8,479 bases of DNA from Pseudomonadota bacterium (GCA_023430775.1 JAEYYY010000021.1:1-8479); one strand, 5' to 3'; counted from the stretch's first letter, positions 1-7,207 are shown. Translations and numbers: made by a program. The notes: generated by a model from the sequence alone, not told the origin.

Positions 1-670
1 CGACCAGCGCGGGACCATCGAGCGTGGGCAGGAACACCGGACCACCGGAATCGCCGAAGCACGAGCCGGTGCCACCGCCGCCGGCCACGAACTCGCCATG
101 CGGCGCGATCGTCTGCTGGCAGCTGTCATCGCTGGTGCAGTTCGGATCGACGACGCGAACATCGACCTCGTGCATCTGCGTGTTGGAATCGACGGTCTCC
201 GACTGCAAGCCGAAGCCGACGAGGTGGAGCATCGCGCCCTCGCGCAGCCCCTGCTTCGCCGCGCACGCCGGCGCGATCATCCGCGGCTTCCCGCGCGCGA
301 CGTGGTCCAGCATGATCACGCCGATGTCGTACTTGCTTTCCCAGTCCGGGTACGCGCGATACGACTTCACCTTGATCCGATCGCCGCGCGGCGTGGCGTA
401 ATCGACGGTGTCCGTCCACACCTCGTAGGGCTCGCCCTCGAGGCAATGCGCGGCGGTGAGCACGATGTCCGGCGCGATCAGCGTGCCGGTGCACGTGCTC
501 TCGGCGCTGACCACGAGCACGACATCGCGCCACTTACCTTCGGGCACGACGCTGCCACCGATGACAGCGGAGGTGGTTTCGCCGGTGGACGGCGAAGGTT
601 GATCGCTTCCCGCTGCGAACGCGGAAGGCGAGACGAGGAGACACATCGATAGAGCCAGGCGAGGCGACAT
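1..670 (-). CDS. Secreted trypsin-fold (S1 family) serine protease, C-terminus cut off by window edge
   Basis: The ATG at 670-668 opens a frame that stays open to the window edge (223 codons visible). An N-terminal signal peptide (about residues 1-19, ending AFA) is followed by a short Ser/Thr/Pro-rich propeptide and the mature start VIGGS at 36-40. The S1 catalytic triad is complete: TAAHC gives His75, YDIGVIM gives Asp115 and GDSGGP gives Ser208. Cys60/Cys76 match the canonical disulfide around the catalytic His. The residue six before the catalytic Ser (trypsin Asp189, base of the S1 pocket) is Gly202, so trypsin-like cleavage after Arg/Lys is not expected. The residue before the mature start is Ala, not Arg or Lys, so activation would not be tryptic. 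It probably acts outside the cytoplasm; its substrate is unknown. No good Shine-Dalgarno is visible. Family assignment is near certain; the remaining C-terminal part lies outside the window. Confidence 0.95.
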   Translation of the reverse strand, partial: MSPRLALSMCLLVSPSAFAAGSDQPSPSTGETTSAVIGGSVVPEGKWRDVVLVVSAESTCTGTLIAPDIVLTAAHCLEGEPYEVWTDTVDYATPRGDRIKVKSYRAYPDWESKYDIGVIMLDHVARGKPRMIAPACAAKQGLREGAMLHLVGFGLQSETVDSNTQMHEVDVRVVDPNCTSDDSCQQTIAPHGEFVAGGGGTGSCFGDSGGPVFLPTLDGPALV

Positions 671-737
671 GGTGAGGCGGGAGCAGCAAGCTCCGCGCCA
701 CGCGTTCGACAAGCGATGTCGGCGACTTGCACGCGTT

Positions 738-786
738 TGTCCGGCCAGTTACCGGACCGCTGTCCGCCCGTCGGATTTCACGGACA
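738..786. promoter_or_regulatory. Cluster of TGTCCG half-sites upstream of the protease gene
   Basis: In the 209-bp gap between the protease and hydrolase genes there is a perfect 6-bp inverted repeat, GTCCGG (739-744) and CCGGAC (752-757). Beside it a TGTCCG (761-766) faces a CGGACA (781-786). They lie about 70-115 nt upstream of the protease start, where an activator or repressor could bind. GC-rich words recur by chance in such DNA, so this is only a candidate operator. No convincing -35/-10 pair was found near it. Confidence 0.2.
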
Positions 787-840
787 AGATCACCCCCGCA
801 AACGCCGCGAGCGGCAGCGCACTTCGCGACAGCGGCGCGC

Positions 841-873
841 AAAGAAAACGGCCGATCGAAAAAATGGGGCCGT
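841..873 (-). terminator. Probable intrinsic terminator of the alpha/beta hydrolase gene
   Basis: Read on the minus strand, 7 nt after the hydrolase stop codon, ACGGCC (873-868) pairs with GGCCGT (853-848) across a 14-nt loop. It is followed by TTTTCTTT. The stem is short and the loop large, so strength is uncertain, but position and T-rich tail fit. It would separate the hydrolase transcript from the protease gene downstream on the same strand. Confidence 0.5.
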
Positions 874-879
874 CTTCAC

Positions 880-1707
880 TCAGTGCGCGAGCAAGAACTT
901 GTCGAGCGCCTTCGAGAAGGCGGCGAAGTCATCGTGCATCACGAAGTGCTTGGTGCCGGTGAGCACGACGATCTCGCGCGTCTTCACCGGCCTCATCTGA
1001 TCGCTGATCCACTTCACGAGCTTGTCCTCGCGTGGCGTCCCGGCGTGCGCGAACATCAGCAGGGTCGGCGCGGTGATCTTGGCGACCTGCGGCCGGAGAT
1101 CGATCGTCGAGATCTCGTAGTACGCGTCGGCGTACGCCTTCTGATCGGACTTCGCGACCAGCGCGAGGATCGCGTCGTGCGCCGGCTTCTTCGGATCGGT
1201 GAACATCGGCGAGAACCGCTCGCGGATCGTCGCCTCGAACTTCTGCGCCGTCATCGCCTTGTACTGATCGCGCCGCGCCTTCGCGAACGGGATCATGTCC
1301 GGATCGCCGCCGCCGAGCGTCGGTCCCGAATCGACGACGATCAGCGCGCCGATCAGCTCCGGCGCGGTCTCGGCGATCCAGATCGCGACCCAGCCACCCA
1401 TGCTGTGACCGACCACGACCGGCTTCTCGAGCTGCTTGTCCTTGATGTACGCGATGACGTCGTCCTTCACCGCGGAGGGGATCGTGCGATCGATCGGCGC
1501 GTTGCCGGCGAACCCGGCGAGGTGCAGCACGTGGACCTGGTAGCTCTTCTCGAGGTGCGCGGCGGTGCCTTTCCACACCGAGCCCGGGCAGCCGAGACCG
1601 GGGATCAGGATCACCGCCCTGCCCGTCCCGGTGACCTCCGCCGTGAACGACGGCGCCGCCGCGGCGACTCCGCACAGCAGCATCAGGGCCAGGGCGACGC
1701 GGAACAT
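880..1707 (-). CDS. Secreted alpha/beta-fold hydrolase
   Basis: This 275-residue protein begins MFRVALALMLLCG and has a signal peptide of about 18-19 residues ending in an alanine run. I chose this ATG (1707-1705) over an in-frame start at 1791 because it puts the signal peptide at the N-terminus and avoids overlap with the divergent kinase gene. The core is a typical alpha/beta hydrolase: an oxyanion-hole loop PGLGCPGS at 36-43, the nucleophile elbow GHSMGG at 100-105 with Ser102, and a late GTKHFVMHD segment at 251-259 supplying the likely catalytic His254. The acid residue is not obvious from sequence alone. The short length and single-domain look fit small esterase or lipase-like members; the substrate cannot be told. 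After export it would act in the periplasm or outside. It is transcribed divergently from the kinase and ends at its own weak terminator. Confidence 0.9.
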   Translation of the reverse strand: MFRVALALMLLCGVAAAAPSFTAEVTGTGRAVILIPGLGCPGSVWKGTAAHLEKSYQVHVLHLAGFAGNAPIDRTIPSAVKDDVIAYIKDKQLEKPVVVGHSMGGWVAIWIAETAPELIGALIVVDSGPTLGGGDPDMIPFAKARRDQYKAMTAQKFEATIRERFSPMFTDPKKPAHDAILALVAKSDQKAYADAYYEISTIDLRPQVAKITAPTLLMFAHAGTPREDKLVKWISDQMRPVKTREIVVLTGTKHFVMHDDFAAFSKALDKFLLAH

Positions 1708-1730
1708 GTCCCGACAGCTTAGCGTCCCGA

Positions 1731-1744
1731 TCGCAAAGTTGCGA
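1731..1744. promoter_or_regulatory. 14-bp dyad in the hydrolase/kinase divergent gap, candidate operator
   Basis: TCGCAA-AG-TTGCGA is a perfect inverted repeat with a 2-bp centre, in the middle of the 47 bp separating two divergent start codons. A second palindrome, GTCCGGAC (1747-1754), abuts the kinase ATG. Both promoters must lie in this gap or inside the opposite gene, so a protein bound here could control both genes. No clear -35/-10 pair could be assigned in either direction. Confidence 0.35.
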
Positions 1745-1754
1745 AAGTCCGGAC

Positions 1755-3563
1755 ATGGACCCCGAGAATCCGGCGCCCATCGACATCCCAACCCTCGCCG
1801 ACCAGGGCGGCGACACCTGGCCGTCGGTGGCTCCGATCGACACGCTCGACGCGACGTCGACCTCGCTGCTGCGCTTCAAGCTCGGCGCGATGCTCGGCCG
1901 CGGCGGCATGGGTGAGGTGGTGTCGGCGCGCGATGACGTGATCGGCCGCGCCGTCGCGGTCAAGAAGCTGCGCACCGACAAGCCGACGCCGCAGGCCCGC
2001 GAGCGGTTCCTCCGCGAGGCCAAGATCCAGGGCCGCCTCGAGCATCCGGCGGTGCTCCCCGTCCACGAGCTCCACACCGACGAGCACGGCAACCCGTTCT
2101 TCGTCATGAAGCGCGCGATCGGCGTCACCCTGTCCGATGTCCTCAAGCGGCTCGCGCTCGGCGACAAGGAGGCGACCAGGCGGTTCTCGCGCCGCCGCTT
2201 GCTGTCGGCGTTCGCCGATGTCTGCCTCGCGATCGAGTTCGCCCACAGCCGCGGCGTCGTCCACCGCGACCTGAAGCCCGCCAACATCATCCTCGGCGAC
2301 TACGGCGAGGTCTACGTCATCGACTGGGGCATCGCCCACGTGATGCCGACCGCGATCGAGTTCGCCGATGTTCACACCGTCGACGAGCACATCATGCAGG
2401 ACGGCATGATCCTCGGCTCGCCGGGCTACATGTCGCCCGAGCAGATCAAGGTCGACAAGACGCTCGACGGCCGCTCCGACGTCTACGCGCTCGGCTGCAT
2501 CCTGTTCGAGATCCTGACGCTGCAACCGATCCGCGAGTCCGGCATCGCCGGCATCGCACTCGCGCTGCTGCCGACGGCGAAGGACACGCGGCCATCGGCG
2601 CGCGCGCCCGATCGCGATATCCCGCCCGAGCTCGATGTCATCACCCAGATCGCGACGCGCCCCGATCGCGAGGAGCGCTACGAATCGGCGCGCGCGCTCC
2701 ACGATGCCGTCCAGCACTACCTCGACGGCGATCGCGACGTCGCGCTCCGCAAGGAGCTCGCCGCGGCACAGCTCGCCGATGCGCGCTCCGCGATGACCCG
2801 CGGCAAGGGCGTCGAGACGCGTCGCGAGGCGCTGCAGGCCGCGTCGCGCGCGCTGGCGCTCGATCCCACCAGCAAGGAGCCTGCGGTGCTGGTCGGCCGC
2901 TTGATGCTCGAGCCGCCGACCGAGATCCCGAGCGAGGTCACCGACGCGCTCGATCGCGCCGATGACGACGCGCTGTTCGCCGCCCGCCGGCTGATCGTGA
3001 TGGCGGCGATCGCGTACCTCGCGTTCATCCCCATCCTCTACGTGATCGGGTTCTCCGATCCGTGGTTCCTCGGCGGCTGCGGCGTGGTCGCCAGCTGCAT
3101 GTGGCTGTTCGCGGCGACGTCGAAGCGCGAGCGCGTGGGCGTCGTTGCCTATACCGGCCTGATCGGGAACTCGCTCATGACGCTGCTGTTCTCGCTGGTC
3201 GCGTCGCCGTTCTTCATCGCGCCGAGCCTCGGCGTGATCACCGCGATGTCGATCGCCACCCATCCGCGCGTCGCCAAGGTGCCGATGCTGGTCGGCATCG
3301 TCGCCACCAGCGTGCTGTTACCGCTCGTGCTCGAGCTCGCCGGCGTGTTGCCGCGAAGCATGACCGTCGCCGACGGCACGCTCTCGATCCACACCGCCGC
3401 GCGCGGCCTCGACTACACGACGACCACGATCGCGCTCGTCCTCTACGTGGTGTCGCTGCTCGCGATGGCCGTCATCCTCGCGAAGGCGCTGACCAGCGAC
3501 CGCCGGCTCGCCCAGCGGACGGTCCAGGTCCAGTCGTGGCAGCTGCGGCAGCTGATGCCGTGA
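1755..3563 (+). CDS. Membrane-anchored eukaryotic-like Ser/Thr protein kinase with six-helix C-terminal membrane domain
   Basis: This is a 602-residue Hanks-type kinase. Visible motifs are the glycine loop GRGGMGEV (48-55), ATP-binding Lys70 in AVAVKK, the likely helix-C Glu88, the catalytic loop HRDLKPAN (170-177, Asp172), the metal-binding motif as DWG (190-192) instead of DFG, and the P+1 segment GSPGYMSPE (221-229). All residues needed for catalysis are present, so it should be active. Residues about 327-400 form a helical, possibly TPR-like linker. Six hydrophobic segments follow at roughly 412-433, 437-454, 461-484, 486-501, 509-531 and 557-578. This topology leaves both the kinase and the short basic, Gln-rich tail (580-602) in the cytoplasm. 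The membrane part may sense an envelope or lipid signal; no known sensor domain is recognised. The start lacks a Shine-Dalgarno and the preceding dyads suggest control at the divergent promoter. No partner phosphatase or target is adjacent. Confidence 0.95.
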   Translation: MDPENPAPIDIPTLADQGGDTWPSVAPIDTLDATSTSLLRFKLGAMLGRGGMGEVVSARDDVIGRAVAVKKLRTDKPTPQARERFLREAKIQGRLEHPAVLPVHELHTDEHGNPFFVMKRAIGVTLSDVLKRLALGDKEATRRFSRRRLLSAFADVCLAIEFAHSRGVVHRDLKPANIILGDYGEVYVIDWGIAHVMPTAIEFADVHTVDEHIMQDGMILGSPGYMSPEQIKVDKTLDGRSDVYALGCILFEILTLQPIRESGIAGIALALLPTAKDTRPSARAPDRDIPPELDVITQIATRPDREERYESARALHDAVQHYLDGDRDVALRKELAAAQLADARSAMTRGKGVETRREALQAASRALALDPTSKEPAVLVGRLMLEPPTEIPSEVTDALDRADDDALFAARRLIVMAAIAYLAFIPILYVIGFSDPWFLGGCGVVASCMWLFAATSKRERVGVVAYTGLIGNSLMTLLFSLVASPFFIAPSLGVITAMSIATHPRVAKVPMLVGIVATSVLLPLVLELAGVLPRSMTVADGTLSIHTAARGLDYTTTTIALVLYVVSLLAMAVILAKALTSDRRLAQRTVQVQSWQLRQLMP

Positions 3564-3671
3564 CGAGGATTCGGAGGACCGTGCGCGGGCGCGCTGCGCA
3601 TGCGAGAGACTTGGATCGGAAACCCCAGGCACGCGCGATGCACCACGACCCAACCATAGACTGGCTTATCA

Positions 3672-3732
3672 AGCCGCCCGCCGCGCCCTGGGTTCGTGGA
3701 CCCGCCGGGATGAGGCGGGCGGTTCCCCTTTT
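3672..3732 (+). terminator. Hairpin with T-rich tail after the kinase gene, overlapping the next start codon
   Basis: CCGCCCGCC (3674-3682) pairs perfectly with GGCGGGCGG (3714-3722), and one G-U and one A-U pair extend the stem at its base. A nested stem (GGGT 3690-3693 with ACCC 3700-3703) fills most of the 31-nt loop. TTCCCCTTTT follows. It could terminate the kinase transcript, but the proposed start codon of the next gene (3710-3712) lies inside it. It might instead act as an attenuator or a translational gate for the lipoprotein-eutB pair. Confidence 0.35.
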
Positions 3733-4378
3733 CGGCGTCCTGGTCGGCCTCGCCTGCGCCGGGTGCTGGACGTCGGCGCCACAGTCGGTGAAAACCGAGA
3801 CGGTGAAGCCTTCGGAGCCGACCGCCGCCGTCGAGGAGCTGCGCGCCACCGTGCGCATCGACGCGGCGCCGAGCGGGAAGAAGTTCCAGGGCGTGTGGCT
3901 CGAATTCGACGGCCAGGAGGGCAAGGACCGCCGCTGGGTCATCGACTACCGCCCGACGGAGATCTGGGCCGGGTTCGCCGACGAGGCAGTGATCGTGACC
4001 GGGCGTCGCTACCAGCCCTACGGACAGGCGATCAACGCGCCGCACTTCGAGGTCGCGACGATGCGGTTCGCCGGGCGACCGAGCCGCGCCGTGCCGTACC
4101 GCTCGCTCGGTCCCGAGCAGCTGCTTCGCGGCGAGCTGATCGAGGAAGTGTGGCCGGCGGGCACGAAGCTCGCGGGCGATGTCGAGAAGCAGTTCCGCAC
4201 CGACGACGGCGCGATCTTTGGGCTCGCCAACGGCGTAACCGAATCCGGGAAGGTGGCCGTCACCGCGCGCGAGGTCGAGGTCGACCTGTCCTATGCCGCG
4301 ACCACCGGGGGGCCGAAGCTGTTCGTGCTGCGCGTCCACGCGCACGACTACACGCCGGCTCCGCGCGGTATGCGATAA
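3710..4378 (+). CDS. Putative lipoprotein of unknown function, upstream of and coupled to eutB
   Basis: This 222-residue protein was not matched to a family I recognise. It starts MRRAVPLFGVLVGL and has a lipoprotein-type signal ending CAGC, with Cys19 the likely lipidated residue. The -3 position of the lipobox is a Cys, which is unusual; Cys16 is a less likely alternative. A Lys/Thr/Pro-rich linker (about 20-40) leads into a beta-rich globular part with several aromatic strands (for example GVWLEFDG at 61-68 and WVIDYRP at 76-82). An in-frame ATG at 3638 would add 24 residues ahead of the signal, so I prefer 3710. The stop codon is only 8 nt from the eutB start, so the two genes are almost certainly co-transcribed. 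Whether the product relates to ethanolamine is unknown. Its start lies within a strong hairpin. Confidence 0.75.
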   Translation: MRRAVPLFGVLVGLACAGCWTSAPQSVKTETVKPSEPTAAVEELRATVRIDAAPSGKKFQGVWLEFDGQEGKDRRWVIDYRPTEIWAGFADEAVIVTGRRYQPYGQAINAPHFEVATMRFAGRPSRAVPYRSLGPEQLLRGELIEEVWPAGTKLAGDVEKQFRTDDGAIFGLANGVTESGKVAVTAREVEVDLSYAATTGGPKLFVLRVHAHDYTPAPRGMR

Positions 4379-4386
4379 CCGGCGCC

Positions 4387-5751
4387 GTGCAGCTGGCCTC
4401 GACGATCCGTGGAACACGCTACGTGTTCGGCTCGGTCAAGGAAGTGCTCGCGAAGGCGAACCCGCCCAAGAGCGGCGACGATCTCGCCGGGGTGTCCGCG
4501 CGCGATGCGGTCGAGCGAGTCGCCGCGCGTGCGGTGCTCGCGAACCTGACGCTGCGCGAGCTGCGCGAGAACCCGGTCGTCCCGTACGACCAGGACGAGC
4601 TGACTCGCCAGGTCGAGGACGAGCTCGACGATCAGGCGTTCCGCGCGGTCGGTCACCTCACCGTCGGCGAGTTCCGCGAGTGGCTGCTCGATATCGACAC
4701 CACCGGGCCGACGCTGCGCGCGGTGTCACCGGGGCTGACGCCGGAGATCGTCGCCGCGGCGGCGAAGCTGATGTCGAACTTCGATCTGATGACCGTCGGC
4801 TCGAAGTGCCTGGTGGTCGTGCGCGCGAACAACACGCTCGGCTTGCCGGGCCGGCTGAGCTCGCGCTGCCAGCCCAATCACCCGACCGATGACGTGCAGG
4901 GGATCCTCGCGTCGATGCGCGAGGGCCTCGCGTACGGCTGCGGCGATGCGGTGATCGGCGTCAATCCCGCGACCGACACGCCGGAGTCGACCGCCGAGAT
5001 CCTGACCGCGATCGACGACGTGCTTCGCCGCAATGAAGTGCCCACCCAGCACTGCGTGCTGTCGCACGTCACCGTGCAGATGCAGGCGCTCGAGAAGATC
5101 GGCTGCCCGATGGATCTGATGTTCCAGTCGGTCGCCGGCACCGAGGCCGCGAACAAGGCGTTCGGCATCAGCGTCAGGCTGCTCGACGAGGCGTGGGCGA
5201 TGATGAAGGAGAAGGGCAGCACGCGCGGCCCGAACCGGATGTACTTCGAGACCGGCCAGGGCTCGGCGCTGTCGTCGGCGGCCAATCACGGCGCCGATCA
5301 GGTGACGATCGAGGCGCGCGCGTACGGCCTGGCGCGGCGCTACAAGCCGTTCCTCGTCAACACCGTGGTCGGCTTCATCGGTCCCGAGTACCTCGAGGAC
5401 GGCCCGCAGATCACGCGCGCGGCGCTCGAGGACCACTGCATGGGCAAGCTGCTCGGGCTGCCGATGGGCTGCGACGCGTGCTTCACGTATCACGCGTCGA
5501 TGAGCCAGGACGAGCTCGAGAGCCTCAAGGTCCTGCTCGGCGCCGCCGGCTGCACGTACCTGATGTCCCTGCCGGTCGGCGACGACATCATGCTGAACTA
5601 CCAGTCGACCAGCTATCACGACATCCCGACCGTGCGGCGGCTCCTCGGAAAACGTCCCACGCCGGAGTTCGATGCCTGGCTCGATGCCAGGGAGATCTGG
5701 CGAGGCGAGTTGCCAGGGCCGCGCTTTGGCGACGTCGCGGCTGTCCGCTAG
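4387..5751 (+). CDS. eutB: Ethanolamine ammonia-lyase large (catalytic) subunit EutB
   Basis: EutB binds ethanolamine and, with EutC and adenosylcobalamin, converts it by a radical mechanism to acetaldehyde and ammonia. The 454-residue product matches the usual length (about 453 in E. coli) and aligns from the first residue: recalled E. coli EutB and this protein both reach VKEVLAKAN at 17-25. That fixes the GTG at 4387 as the start. Active-site positions known from the enterobacterial enzyme are all present: Arg160 and Gln162 (SSRCQPN), Asn193 (GVNP), Glu288 (YFETGQGS), Phe330 (VVGFIGPEY) and Asp363 (GCDACF). The ending GDDIMLNYQSTSYHD (398-412) is also typical. No Shine-Dalgarno precedes the GTG, so translation probably depends on coupling to the lipoprotein gene 8 nt upstream. 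Unusually, eutC does not follow directly but lies 2.3 kb downstream. No cobalamin riboswitch is visible upstream. The assignment is essentially certain. Confidence 0.98.
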   Translation: MQLASTIRGTRYVFGSVKEVLAKANPPKSGDDLAGVSARDAVERVAARAVLANLTLRELRENPVVPYDQDELTRQVEDELDDQAFRAVGHLTVGEFREWLLDIDTTGPTLRAVSPGLTPEIVAAAAKLMSNFDLMTVGSKCLVVVRANNTLGLPGRLSSRCQPNHPTDDVQGILASMREGLAYGCGDAVIGVNPATDTPESTAEILTAIDDVLRRNEVPTQHCVLSHVTVQMQALEKIGCPMDLMFQSVAGTEAANKAFGISVRLLDEAWAMMKEKGSTRGPNRMYFETGQGSALSSAANHGADQVTIEARAYGLARRYKPFLVNTVVGFIGPEYLEDGPQITRAALEDHCMGKLLGLPMGCDACFTYHASMSQDELESLKVLLGAAGCTYLMSLPVGDDIMLNYQSTSYHDIPTVRRLLGKRPTPEFDAWLDAREIWRGELPGPRFGDVAAVR

Positions 5752-5892
5752 GTCACATTCCTCGACGGAACTGTGCTGCGTGCACGGCCCGAGGAGCCGA
5801 GTTCGCGATCACTGTGAAGTGGTTTGATGCATTTTCAGCGAGACACGGGCGCAGGATTGTGGTGAAACCCCCGCTTCGCAATAGCGCCACCC

Positions 5893-5897
5893 AGGAG
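5893..5897 (+). promoter_or_regulatory. Shine-Dalgarno of the 426-residue lipoprotein gene
   Basis: AGGAG lies 9 nt before the ATG at 5907. It is the clearest ribosome binding site in the window and fixes this start against a frame that is open far upstream through eutB. Confidence 0.8.
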
Positions 5898-5906
5898 CTC
5901 AAAGAA

Positions 5907-7187
5907 ATGAAGTTGCGCAACCTGTCCCTTCTTCTGTTTGCTGCCGCCTGCGGTGGCGGTAAAGACCCCGACCCGATTCCAATCGATTCGCCCGCCGGCG
6001 ACGGTGGCGGGTTCTTCCCCAACAGCCGCAACGATGTCTTCTACGTCACGTTCACCCCGACCGAGGGTTTGACGCCGGAGCTGACGCCGGACACGGGCGA
6101 CGCGCCGGATAACGACACGGCGTTCTCGATCGGCGCCAACGGCACCGGTATCGCGGGCGAGATGGGGATCGCGGGCGACAAGTCGGACAGCTACGAAGAG
6201 CGCGACACCTACCTGCTCGCGACCGAGGCCGGTATCAACCAGGTGACCATCCGCATGGACTGGGACGGCGGAAACGCCGACCTGGACTACCTGTTCTTCG
6301 CGGAGCCGGCAGAGGGTGACACCGAGTTCCTGCAGTTCGGCAGCGGCACGGCGATCTCGAACGGCGTCGACGATGAAGGCAACCCGTCTCCCGAGTTCGC
6401 CACGTTCACCGTCGACCCGAGCCGGAACTACCTGCTGTGGGGTGGCGTGTTCGAGGAGAACGCCGACCCGGGTGGTTCGCCCACGCTGCCCAAGCCGTAC
6501 GATCTGTCGATCTACGGCGAGAGCGTGACCACGGCCAACGTGCCGACGGATTGCGACTTCACCGAAGCGAACGATGCCGGCAACAACGCGATCACGCGGT
6601 TCGGCGGCACCGGCACGAAGGAGAACGCCAACATCACCGCGACGGGCACCAAGGTGTACTGCGGCACGCTCAACCCGACGACGTTCGTGCCGGATCCGGC
6701 CAACGCCATGGTCGGCACCGAGGACGTCGACAGCTTCACCATCAACGTCCCGCTCGAGGGTGACTACCTGCTGACCGTGATCGGCGCGACGGAGGCAGAC
6801 CAGACCAAGATCAACACGCTCCTCGAGAAGGGCGTGCTGCAGGCCGGCGTCATGAACGACGCTTGCACTGCGGCGAGCTGCCCCGACGTCGACCCGAACA
6901 CCGCGGGCATCCAGAAGCGTCTCGAGCAGTTCTTCGGGCTCGCCACGCACACCGGCACGCACGGTGTGGACGCGTACCTGTCGTTCGAGTCGACCCGCCT
7001 GGGTACCGGCGCTTCGGCGTCGGACGTGATCGGCCCGAAGGGCGTCTCGATCTTCGTCCGCGCGGAGGCGACGGATGCGCCCGTGCTGACCGAGACGATC
7101 AACTACAAGATCATCGTCAGCCAGGACAACCGCAACGTTCGCGCGGCGCGCAAGACCGGCGACAAGGCCGAAGCGAACGACAACTAG
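5907..7187 (+). CDS. Putative exported lipoprotein with PPC-like beta-sandwich repeats
   Basis: The 426-residue product starts MKLRNLSLLLFAAACGGG. It has a lipoprotein signal with Cys15 as the lipidation site, then an Asp/Pro/Gly-rich linker to about residue 40. Two beta-rich regions follow. The first, about 90-205, includes DTYLLATEAGINQVTIRMDW (100-119) and DLDYLFFAEP. The second, about 214-405, includes VDSFTINVPLEGDYLLTVIG (274-293). The pattern of 'D-Y/F strand, then G-x-Y-x-L-x-V' resembles bacterial pre-peptidase C-terminal (PPC) domains; this is by eye and not certain. Cysteines at 216, 252, 320 and 325 could form disulfides outside the cytoplasm. The protein is rich in Asp, Thr and Gly, as in surface or calcium-binding proteins. 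It has no catalytic motif I recognise. A strong RBS and a terminator 20 nt after the stop suggest a self-contained unit, not one part of a eut operon. Confidence 0.85.
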   Translation: MKLRNLSLLLFAAACGGGKDPDPIPIDSPAGDGGGFFPNSRNDVFYVTFTPTEGLTPELTPDTGDAPDNDTAFSIGANGTGIAGEMGIAGDKSDSYEERDTYLLATEAGINQVTIRMDWDGGNADLDYLFFAEPAEGDTEFLQFGSGTAISNGVDDEGNPSPEFATFTVDPSRNYLLWGGVFEENADPGGSPTLPKPYDLSIYGESVTTANVPTDCDFTEANDAGNNAITRFGGTGTKENANITATGTKVYCGTLNPTTFVPDPANAMVGTEDVDSFTINVPLEGDYLLTVIGATEADQTKINTLLEKGVLQAGVMNDACTAASCPDVDPNTAGIQKRLEQFFGLATHTGTHGVDAYLSFESTRLGTGASASDVIGPKGVSIFVRAEATDAPVLTETINYKIIVSQDNRNVRAARKTGDKAEANDN

Positions 7188-7207
7188 TCGTCACGCGAGT
7201 CTGCGAG

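Noticed and set aside
680..694. Small hairpin GGAGC/GCTCC upstream of the protease start hiding a Shine-Dalgarno
   Set aside because: The GGAG is about 20 nt from the ATG, too far to be its ribosome binding site, and the stem is only 5 bp.
929..2290. Minus-strand open frame of 453 codons spanning the hydrolase and the kinase start
   Set aside because: It overlaps two well-supported genes in other frames and has the low-complexity Arg/Ala/Asp composition of a shadow frame.
3005..3015. GCGATCGC octamer and frequent GATCGC words as a repeat element
   Set aside because: The words are scattered, mostly inside coding DNA, and explained by codon use for Ala, Ile, Asp and Arg in a GC-rich genome.
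1719..3263. Long minus-strand open frame (514 codons) opposite the kinase gene
   Set aside because: It is an Arg/Asp-rich shadow of a GC-rich gene. The plus-strand frame has all kinase motifs, while this one has no recognisable domain.
3062..3709. Upstream extension of the 222-residue lipoprotein frame into the kinase gene
   Set aside because: It overlaps the kinase in another frame and would bury the signal peptide inside the protein.
4379..4386. Cobalamin riboswitch controlling eutB
   Set aside because: Only 8 nt separate eutB from the upstream gene, and nothing like a B12-box was seen in the leader of the upstream lipoprotein gene.
5760..5794. Inverted repeat CCTCG...CGAGG just after eutB as a terminator
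   Set aside because: The stem is short, with a loose interior and no T-run, so an intrinsic terminator is not supported.
5193..5906. Upstream extension of the 426-residue lipoprotein frame into eutB
   Set aside because: The frame is open by chance. A clear Shine-Dalgarno and a lipoprotein signal fix the start at 5907, and the upstream part is the out-of-frame reading of eutB.
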